Shown: positions 58,005-64,000 of the stretch, one piece after another | Numbering within the stretch: the stretch's first letter is position 1 | How the letters are laid out: every line of letters starts with the position of its first letter | Assembly: GCA_947649365.1 (NCBI GenBank) | Contig: CANSRH010000004.1 | Location: 1-64,000 of the forward strand | DNA length: 64,000 bases | Reading direction: 5' to 3' | Origin: an uncultured Mycoplasmatota bacterium | GTDB taxonomy: Bacteria; Bacillota_I; Bacilli_A; RF39; UBA660 | The notes under the pieces: model-generated | Told to the model about the DNA's origin: nothing | Seen by the model: only the letters and a program-made list of their open reading frames with translations | Database searches by the model: none | Program-made: the position numbers and the translations under genes

Positions 58005-59543
58005 ATGTTAAATGAAAAAGGTGCCTTATTATTAAAACAAGTCATAGGGGAAAAATATAAAAATATTAGATTAGATAATGTGTATGCGAATGAATTTGAG
58101 TTTTACTATGAGTTTAAAATGGATGGGTATGTAAGTGAAAATGATTTTGATTCTCTTGAAAATAAAATTAGAAAACTAGACAATAGTCTTTTTGTAAAAC
58201 TTTTAAAAATTAGTGGTGTTTATTATGAAGGCAATATCAATAATGAAATGATTACTAGAATAGTTGGAAAATGCTTTGAGAGTAAAGAAGAACTAGATAA
58301 ATACAATCAATTTTTAAGTGAGGCTAAAGAAAGAGATCATCGAAAAATTGGGGCTGATTTGGATTTGTTCTGTTTTTCTGATTATGTCGGTGGAGGACTT
58401 CCTTTATATACTCCAAGAGGAACAATTGTGAAAGATGAACTACAAAAAGAAATTGAGCGTGTTTGCAGAAAGTATGGATTTCAAAAAGTGAGTTGTCCAT
58501 CACTAGCAGATATTTCTTTATTTGAAACTTCTGGTCATGCTAAAAAATTTAATGACGAGTTATTTAGAGTTGAATCTCCAAAAGGACATAACTTTGTACT
58601 AAAACCTGTTCAATGTCCTCACCATACTAGAATTTATGCTTCAAAACTTCGCAGTTACAAAGATTTACCAATACGATATATGGAATCAGATAAACAATAT
58701 AGAGCAGAATTACAGGGAGCAGTTGGAAATAATCTATCGAGAGTATATGCGATAACTGTTGAAGATGGACACTCATTCTGTCGTCTAGATCAAGTGAAAG
58801 ACGAAGTGATTAATATGTGTAATTTAATCAAAGATTTTTATAAAAGAATGGGATTATGGGAAGGGCACTCCGTTTCTTTATCTCTAAGAGATTATGAACA
58901 TCCTGAAAAGTATATTGGGGAAAAGTGCGATTGGGATTTATGTGAGAAAATGCTAGAAAGTATTTCTAATGAATTAAATCTTGATGCGAAAAGATGTGAA
59001 GGAGAAGCAGCATTGTATGGACCCAAACTTGATTTTATGTTTCAAGATGCCTTGGGAAGAGAAATTCAAATACCAACTGTTCAACTAGATTTTGCTACTC
59101 CAAAAAGATTTGGACTATTCTATATTGATGAAAATGGAGAAAAGCAAACTCCTGTAATGGTCCATAGAGCTGTTCTTGGTTCTTATGAAAGATTTTTAGT
59201 GTTATTGCTAGAACAATTTAAAGGTGTACTTCCTATTTGGTTATCTCCTGTTCAAGTCAATATACTACCAGTTAATAGGAAATATCATGATGAATATTGT
59301 AAAAAGATAATGGAGATATTAGATGACAATGATATTCGTGTTAGTTATGATGATTCAAAAGAAAATATGGGTAAAAAAATGAGACAAAGCAATATCATGA
59401 AAAATCCATATACTATAATCATTGGAGATAATGAACGAGACAATACTCTTATCAGTTATCGTAAATATGCTAGTGAGGAAACTTATTCAATGCCTATTGA
59501 AGAATTTGTAAAATTTATTCAAGAAGAAATAAAGAAGAGATAA
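58005..59543 (+). CDS. thrS: threonyl-tRNA synthetase, short form without TGS domain
   Basis: 512 residues against about 640 for the usual bacterial enzyme; GAAAGAAGGAAATAAAA before the ATG. The first 115 residues correspond only to a reduced editing-domain region (FESKEELDKYNQFLSEAKERDHRKIG resembles its end). The TGS domain and the usual editing His/Cys motifs are absent. Catalytic domain: GGGLPLYTPRGT (motif 1 region), PVQCPHHTRIY with Zn-ligand Cys and His, EDGHSFCR in place of DDAHIFC, and HRAVLGSYERF (motif 3). Anticodon-binding domain from about 415. Divergent motif 2 (YMESDKQYRAE). It is possibly a second, inducible or drug-tolerant ThrRS, controlled by the double leader upstream. Confidence 0.9.
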   Translation: MLNEKGALLLKQVIGEKYKNIRLDNVYANEFEFYYEFKMDGYVSENDFDSLENKIRKLDNSLFVKLLKISGVYYEGNINNEMITRIVGKCFESKEELDKYNQFLSEAKERDHRKIGADLDLFCFSDYVGGGLPLYTPRGTIVKDELQKEIERVCRKYGFQKVSCPSLADISLFETSGHAKKFNDELFRVESPKGHNFVLKPVQCPHHTRIYASKLRSYKDLPIRYMESDKQYRAELQGAVGNNLSRVYAITVEDGHSFCRLDQVKDEVINMCNLIKDFYKRMGLWEGHSVSLSLRDYEHPEKYIGEKCDWDLCEKMLESISNELNLDAKRCEGEAALYGPKLDFMFQDALGREIQIPTVQLDFATPKRFGLFYIDENGEKQTPVMVHRAVLGSYERFLVLLLEQFKGVLPIWLSPVQVNILPVNRKYHDEYCKKIMEILDDNDIRVSYDDSKENMGKKMRQSNIMKNPYTIIIGDNERDNTLISYRKYASEETYSMPIEEFVKFIQEEIKKR

Positions 59544-59696
59544 AAATTCATAATAAAAAAGTTGATTAATTCGCATTACTTTTTATAATGCTATTTCAAA
59601 AAAACAGATCTATGAGTAAAATTTTGTAAAACTATTGTGAAAGATAGTTATTTTATGATATGATAGTAATGTCTTTTGTAAAAGGCATTACAACAT

Positions 59697-59773
59697 GGCC
59701 TGTTGGTGAAGGGGTTTAACACGCCACCCTCTCAAGGTGGTATTCACGGGTTCGAAACCCGTACAGGCTACCA
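59697..59773 (+). tRNA. tRNA-Glu (anticodon CTC), CCA encoded
   Basis: The acceptor GGCCTGT/ACAGGCT and the D-arm TTGGTGAAGGGGTTTAACA are like other bacterial tRNA-Glu. The anticodon stem CCACC/GGTGG has loop CTCTCAA (anticodon CTC), and the T arm ACGGG/CCCGT has TTCGAAA. Discriminator A and CCA are encoded. Confidence 0.93.
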
Positions 59774-59785
59774 TTTTAGTATTTT

Positions 59786-59811
59786 AAAGCCTTTGATTAA
59801 GGCTTTTTTTT
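59786..59811 (+). terminator. terminator after tRNA-Glu
   Basis: The stem AAAGCCTT/AAGGCTTT with a TGATT loop is followed by a long T run. It resembles the terminator after tRNA-Ala. Confidence 0.85.
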
Positions 59812-59892
59812 GTCGAGTGAAAGTAAAGAACAAAAGAAAATCGGATAATTTCTTTTATTTTGTTATAAAATAAAAAAAAGGAGTTTAAAAGT

Positions 59893-60156
59893 ATGAAAAA
59901 AGGAAAAATTGTATTAGTAGTTCTTTGTTTGTTAACGATCTTATCTGTATCCAAAGTATCAGCATATGGAAATACGTACAAAAAATTAGAATCAGAAGTA
60001 ATTACTATTGATGTAAATAAAGAAAGAAGAGAACGAGAAGAAAAAGAAAGAAAAATGACCATCTATATTGCCATTGGTGTCTCAGTAGTTTCTTTTATAG
60101 TATTTATTGGAACAACTTGTGCCTTAGTAAAAGCGAAGAAAGAGCAAAAGAAATAA
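59893..60156 (+). CDS. small exported or membrane protein
   Basis: 87 residues, AAAGGAGTTTAAAAGT before the ATG. N-terminal signal or anchor (IVLVVLCLLTILSVSKVSA, possible cleavage after SA), a charged linker, and a second helix at about 57-78 (IYIAIGVSVVSFIVFIGTTC) with a basic tail. If the signal is cleaved it becomes a single-pass protein with a short external segment. Unknown function. A terminator overlaps its stop. Confidence 0.75.
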   Translation: MKKGKIVLVVLCLLTILSVSKVSAYGNTYKKLESEVITIDVNKERREREEKERKMTIYIAIGVSVVSFIVFIGTTCALVKAKKEQKK

Positions 60157-60169
60157 TGCTCTTTTTTGT
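60139..60169 (+). terminator. intrinsic terminator overlapping the gene end
   Basis: AAAGAGCA (60139-60146) pairs with TGCTCTTT (60157-60164), followed by TTTG. Confidence 0.75.
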
Positions 60170-60205
60170 TATTTAGTATATAATACTAGACAAGTAGGTG
60201 ACTCT

Positions 60206-60412
60206 ATGAAAAATAAAATCTATGCTTTATTAATTGTAATAGGAATAACCAATTTCATTTTGCAAATTTTTGTGTTCCAAACTCCTAATGGTTTTTTAGG
60301 CTATCTTCTATGTTTATTCTCTACATTGACTATAATTCTCTCCAGTATAAAACTCTTTCAAAATAGTAAAAAATTTCAAGAATTTATAAAAATTATATTA
60401 GAAATGTTATAA
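60206..60412 (+). CDS. small two-helix membrane protein
   Basis: 68 residues, TAGGTGACTCT before the ATG and a -10-like TATAATACT upstream. Two membrane helices (IYALLIVIGITNFILQIFVF and GYLLCLFSTLTIILSSIKLF) and a basic end. Function unknown. It lies immediately before the TtcA-like gene and is probably cotranscribed. Confidence 0.65.
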   Translation: MKNKIYALLIVIGITNFILQIFVFQTPNGFLGYLLCLFSTLTIILSSIKLFQNSKKFQEFIKIILEML

Positions 60413-60423
60413 AGGTGAAGAAA

Positions 60424-61257
60424 ATGGAAAAGTACAAAGAAGTAGAAAGAAGCATTATAAAAACCTATCGAAAAGAAATATGGAGCAAATTTATAAAAGC
60501 AATCAAAGATTATGAATTAATAAAAGAAAACGATAAAATCATGGTTTGTATAAGTGGAGGAAAAGATTCCTTTTTACTTGCCAAGTGTATGCAAGAAATT
60601 CTTCGGCATGGAAAAATACATTTTGAAGCAAAGTATGTTGTAATGAACCCAGGATACAATAAAGAAAATATAAATCGAATAAAAGAAAATGCAAAACAAT
60701 TAAACATTCCTATAGAAATATTTGAAACCGATATATTTCAAATAGCCAACACATTAAATGAAAAAAGCCCCTGTTATCTTTGTGCCCGAATGAGAAGAGG
60801 GCATTTATACAACAAAGCGCAAGAACTAGGATGTAACAAAATTGCTTTAGGACATCACTTCGACGATGTAATTGAAACATCTTTACTATCAATGTTTTAT
60901 GGTTCTGAAGTAAAAACCATGATGCCCAAACTACATAGTGACAACTTTGAAGGTTTAGAACTCATTCGTCCTATGTACCTTATAAAAGAAAGTGCTATTC
61001 TTTCATGGAGAGACTTCAATCACTTAGAATTCTTAAATTGCGCTTGTAAATTCACAGAAAAAAATGCTCTAGAAGAAAATAGCAAACGAAAAGAAATGAA
61101 AAAATTAATCAGTGACTTACGAAAGTCAACCAAAGACATCGATGATAATTTATTTAAAAGTATGTCCAATATTAATTTGAATTGTGTTTTAGGTTATACA
61201 AAAGATGGTAAAAAACACCATTTTCTAGATACTTATGAGGAAACCAATGGAAAATAA
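60424..61257 (+). CDS. TtcA/TilS-type PP-loop tRNA thiolation enzyme
   Basis: 277 residues from ATG 60424 (AAAGGTG upstream; an in-frame GTG at 60415 overlaps the site). PP-loop MVCISGGKDSFLLAKCM near residue 40, two CxxC-type cysteine sites (SPCYLCARMRRG near 120 and the NCACKF region near 210) and LGHHFDDVIETSLLSMFYGS. This is the TtcA pattern: an iron-sulfur enzyme that makes 2-thiocytidine in tRNA. Gram-positive members of this group may thiolate another position. It overlaps the start of a broken AAA gene by eleven bases. Confidence 0.88.
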   Translation: MEKYKEVERSIIKTYRKEIWSKFIKAIKDYELIKENDKIMVCISGGKDSFLLAKCMQEILRHGKIHFEAKYVVMNPGYNKENINRIKENAKQLNIPIEIFETDIFQIANTLNEKSPCYLCARMRRGHLYNKAQELGCNKIALGHHFDDVIETSLLSMFYGSEVKTMMPKLHSDNFEGLELIRPMYLIKESAILSWRDFNHLEFLNCACKFTEKNALEENSKRKEMKKLISDLRKSTKDIDDNLFKSMSNINLNCVLGYTKDGKKHHFLDTYEETNGK

Positions 61258-61627
61258 TTTATTCATTAAAAAAATAGTTTTCGAAAGAGACAAAGTAAGC
61301 GACTTTAAAAAGTATCCATTTTCTATTCCTTACTACAAAATTTTTAGAAATAGGGGTCTTTCCATTCTAGACGAACCAGAATCTGCTTTATCTCCTAGTT
61401 CAGATGAGTTGACTTGAATAAATAACTTAGCCAAAAATGATTCTCAATTTATTATTGTCACCCATTCTCCTATTTTAATTTCTTACCAAAAAGGAACAAT
61501 TTTAGATTGAAACCAAAATTTAAAAAAAGTAGAATACAAAGAAACAGACATTTACGAAACCTACAAATTGTTTTTAGATAATTCCAAAAAAATGCAAGAA
61601 TCCCTTTTTCTAAAAGAAGAAGAATGA
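61247..61627 (+). pseudogene. internally deleted AAA ATPase pseudogene
   Basis: The frame starts MENNLFIKKIVFERDKV, the usual start of small ABC-like AAA ATPases, then jumps from YPFSIPYYKIF to GLSILDEPESALSP (Walker B). The Walker A, Q-loop and signature regions are missing, a deletion of roughly 80-100 residues. It continues as NDSQFIIVTHSPILISYQKG (switch His) and an end typical of the family, but with TGA stops at 61415-61417 and 61508-61510. It is dead. Confidence 0.85.
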
Positions 61628-61658
61628 TACAATAAAAAAGAAGTAAAGGTGATTTATA

Positions 61659-63089
61659 ATGCGTTTATATTTTTATGGTTTTATTTTATTAATTAAAAGA
61701 TTTATTTTACGAAAAAATACAGGAAAATGTATTTTATCTTTTGTTGAAAAAATGGGAGTAGTTTATATTAAATTTGCACAAATGTTAGCCATGCAAAATA
61801 TTGAAAATCTGTTTACAGAGGAAGATAGAAAAAACTTATCTAAGATTTGTGATCATTGCAACCCCATTCCTTTTAAAAAAATAAAAAAACAAATTGAAAA
61901 AGAATATGGTTGTCCTTTAAATAAAAAGTTTAAAAAAGTATTTGAAACTCCTATTGGTTCTGCTTCCATTTCACAAGTCCACAAAGCTATAACAAAAAAT
62001 GGGGATGTAGTAGCCATTAAAATAAAAAGAAAAGATGTAACAAAAAGAATAGAAAAAGACATCAAACAACTTCGAAAAAATATGCATCGATATGGCAAAA
62101 TTTTGAAATTTAAAAATTATTTAGGAGGAGATACAGCACTAGATTTGTATTTAGAATGGATTAAAGAAGAAACGGATTTTGTAAAAGAAAAAAACAATAT
62201 TTTAGAATACTTTCGTTTTGCCAAATCTGTAAATGGCAGTATACCAGAAACAAAAAACATTGTTGTACCAAAAGTATATAAAAAACTATGTACAGAAAAT
62301 ATTATTGTCATGGAATTTATTTTTTCCAAAACCATCAATCAAATGCCATTAACCCAACAAAATAAAGAAAAAATTTCGAAGAGTTTAAATGACTACATTT
62401 TGTTATCCTTTTACGCACTATTTCATGATATGCCTGTAACATTTCATGGAGATCCTCATGGAGGAAATATTTATATTGATAAAAATGGCAATTTGGGTTT
62501 TTTAGATATGGGTTTTATCTTTACCCTTTCCAAAGAAGAAGTAGCATATGTTCGAAAATTATTTTTAAATGCTTATACATGCAATGTAGAAGATTTAACT
62601 AAAATATTATTAGAATCTTCAACGCAAAAAGAAGTAAACGTAGAGGAACTGAAAAGAGAAATAGAAAAATGTTGCAAACAATTTTCTAAAATTCCTATTT
62701 CTCAGTTTTATATGGATATGATAATGGTATATACAAAATTCAATGCTACACCGCCAAAAATTTTTTACAAAATGGCAAAGACATTTGTAGCTTTGTTTGG
62801 CATGACTACTTTCTTAAAAAATACAAAAACAACTGAAGAATTGTTACAAAAACAAATCATTGATTTTTATGTAACTAGAACCATGACAGACATCAAAGAA
62901 ATCACCAGTAGTAGCATTCACTTATTGCCAACCTTATTTAAAAATCTACTTACCAAAGGAATCACAAAAAGTATTACAGAACAAATGATAGAATTAAGTG
63001 AAATGCAAAAGAAAATGACAAATGCAACAGCCCATGCAGGAGAAATCATAGAATTAATAAAGAGACAAGCGCAATTAAACAAAGAATAA
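61659..63089 (+). CDS. AarF/UbiB/ABC1 family kinase-like protein
   Basis: 476 residues, AAAGGTGATTTATA before the ATG. ABC1-family marks: KMGVVYIKFAQMLAMQ (the K-F-x-Q nucleotide-blocking motif), GSASISQVHKA, VVAIKIKRKD (catalytic Lys), VMEFI, HGDPHGGNIYID and FLDMGF (D-x-G). Usually involved in ubiquinone biosynthesis or lipid homeostasis; here quinones may be absent. A membrane role is likely, although the C-terminus has no clear helix. Complete. Confidence 0.92.
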   Translation: MRLYFYGFILLIKRFILRKNTGKCILSFVEKMGVVYIKFAQMLAMQNIENLFTEEDRKNLSKICDHCNPIPFKKIKKQIEKEYGCPLNKKFKKVFETPIGSASISQVHKAITKNGDVVAIKIKRKDVTKRIEKDIKQLRKNMHRYGKILKFKNYLGGDTALDLYLEWIKEETDFVKEKNNILEYFRFAKSVNGSIPETKNIVVPKVYKKLCTENIIVMEFIFSKTINQMPLTQQNKEKISKSLNDYILLSFYALFHDMPVTFHGDPHGGNIYIDKNGNLGFLDMGFIFTLSKEEVAYVRKLFLNAYTCNVEDLTKILLESSTQKEVNVEELKREIEKCCKQFSKIPISQFYMDMIMVYTKFNATPPKIFYKMAKTFVALFGMTTFLKNTKTTEELLQKQIIDFYVTRTMTDIKEITSSSIHLLPTLFKNLLTKGITKSITEQMIELSEMQKKMTNATAHAGEIIELIKRQAQLNKE

Positions 63090-63155
63090 CATAAAATTCG
63101 ACATATCTTTTCAAAAACATTACTTATAATGAGAAAAGAAAAAGAGGAATGTCGA

Positions 63156-64000
63156 ATGAAAAGAAAAAAATTACGAATTGTTTGTGTGTTGTTTCTTTTT
63201 TTATGTCCTATCATTGGAGATGCAAAAGAAATATACACCTATTTAGAAACGGAAAACATAAATGAACTTACAAATATAAAAGCCAACCACATACTTCTTA
63301 TCAACCGAAACGACAATAAAATTCTTTATGAAAAGAATAGTGAACAAGAAATAGCTATTGCAAGTCTTACCAAAATAATGACCGCCTTAGTAACGATTTT
63401 ACAAACTGAAAACCTAGATGAAACAATTCAATTAACAGAAGAAGCATTTCTTGGTATCGATGGATATATGGAAGCAGGATTTAAAATTGGAGAATCTGTT
63501 ACCATTCGAGATTTATTGTATGGAACACTTCTACCTAGTGGAGTAGAAGCCTCTCAAGCCTTAGCCCTTCATACCTCTGGTTCAATAGAAAACTTTGTAT
63601 CTTCCATGAATCATCTAGCGAATATCTTAGAAATGAATCATACCCATTTCAGTAATCCAGTGGGACGAGATGCAGACAACCATTCCACATTAGAAGACCT
63701 ATCAAAACTATTGTTATTTGCTCTACAAAATGACACATTCTATGAAATTTATACAACAAAAGAATACACAACCACCAATGGATTGAACTTAAAAAGTACA
63801 CTTTTTTCGGCATCAAGCAAATACAATTTAGACACCAAATTTATAAAAGGTTCAAAATCAGGATACACAAAAAAAGCAGGCCTTTGTTTATCCAGTATAG
63901 CAGAAAAGAATGGTACCGAATTTTTACTCTTGGTTGCAGATTCCTTATATGAAAATGGGTTTCCCAATCATGTAATAGACAGCATGACGATTTATCAATA
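63156..64000 (+). CDS. D-alanyl-D-alanine carboxypeptidase (PBP5/DacA-like), 3' end outside the window
   Basis: 281 residues visible, with AAAGAGGAATGTCGA before ATG 63156. Signal peptide (KKLRIVCVLFLFLCPIIG). Penicillin-binding motifs: S-x-x-K in IASLTKIMTA at about residue 71, S-x-N replaced by SGVEAS (Val instead of Asn; note), and KSG in KGSKSGYTKKAG at about 236. This low-molecular-mass PBP trims peptidoglycan stem peptides outside the membrane. The frame runs to the window end without a stop. Confidence 0.9.
   Translation, partial: MKRKKLRIVCVLFLFLCPIIGDAKEIYTYLETENINELTNIKANHILLINRNDNKILYEKNSEQEIAIASLTKIMTALVTILQTENLDETIQLTEEAFLGIDGYMEAGFKIGESVTIRDLLYGTLLPSGVEASQALALHTSGSIENFVSSMNHLANILEMNHTHFSNPVGRDADNHSTLEDLSKLLLFALQNDTFYEIYTTKEYTTTNGLNLKSTLFSASSKYNLDTKFIKGSKSGYTKKAGLCLSSIAEKNGTEFLLLVADSLYENGFPNHVIDSMTIYQ

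Noticed and set aside
16719..61627. TGA read as tryptophan (Mollicutes code), suggested by in-frame TGA in several broken genes
   Set aside because: Many intact genes end with TGA in tight overlaps (for example at 1645, 25833, 29100, 34431, 49249 and 55697), and conserved Trp positions use TGG. The broken genes also have frameshifts or deletions.
1..64000. CRISPR arrays, rRNA genes or transposase genes
   Set aside because: None seen: no regularly spaced identical repeats, no 16S/23S-like sequence, no transposase motifs on either strand.

Overview
This is a 64 kb stretch of a very A+T-rich chromosome from a low-GC Gram-positive bacterium (Bacillota, probably an uncultured gut member of class Bacilli, RF39-like or related to the ancestors of Mollicutes). 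The reasons are strong AAGGAGG-type ribosome sites, TTGACA/TATAAT promoters, a perfect Bacillus-type LexA box, a T-box leader, MurB/MurC/MurD (it has a cell wall), a CotD-like coat protein (hinting at sporulation ancestry), and repetitive surface proteins of a kind I associate with gut Bacilli. UGA is a normal stop here. The genus assignment is inference.

Layout. 1-5.0 kb: end of a repeat-built surface protein, a small regulator, a CotD-like protein, a pilin-like protein, a Cas4-like/DUF2779 nuclease, rpoZ and tRNA-Ala. 5.05-12.28 kb: an integrative and mobilizable element inserted in the 3' end of tRNA-Ala and bounded by 16-bp direct repeats. It carries integrase, MobV relaxase, RepA-like helicase, a small DNA-binding protein and three Xre-type regulators, with several hairpin-rich regions. 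12.3-20.2 kb: an accessory region with a structured RNA or attenuator, a 911-residue ankyrin protein, two decayed genes (radical SAM, GNAT), a YunG-UDG fusion and a RhuM protein. 20.3-35.7 kb: tRNA-Gln, an SDR, large unknown proteins, an ABC transporter/two-component module, an SOS-controlled Y-family polymerase with YolD, an ABCG-type transporter and a DMT permease. 35.7-38.0 kb: a second RhuM with decayed hydrolase and Fic remnants. 38.1-55.7 kb: murB, a tandem pair of lipoprotein genes with duplicated promoters, AlkD-like protein, lipoproteins, cyclophilin, gltX, a Lys-rich membrane protein, MazG, a SMUG2-like UDG, murD, murC and a phosphodiester glycosidase. 55.7-64 kb: DUF3781 remnant, GNAT, PnuC-like transporter, a threonine-controlled thrS, tRNA-Glu, a TtcA-like enzyme, a broken AAA ATPase, an AarF kinase and the start of a D,D-carboxypeptidase.

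The most striking item is the 57.45-59.5 kb threonine unit. A consensus promoter is followed by a 26-residue leader peptide with eight Thr residues, seven of them clustered. Next come a terminator hairpin and alternative pairings that fit a classical ribosome-stalling attenuator, then a T-box, then a short ThrRS that lacks the TGS domain and has a reduced editing region. Two threonine sensors, one reading Thr-tRNA by translation and one by direct tRNA binding, appear to be stacked in one leader.
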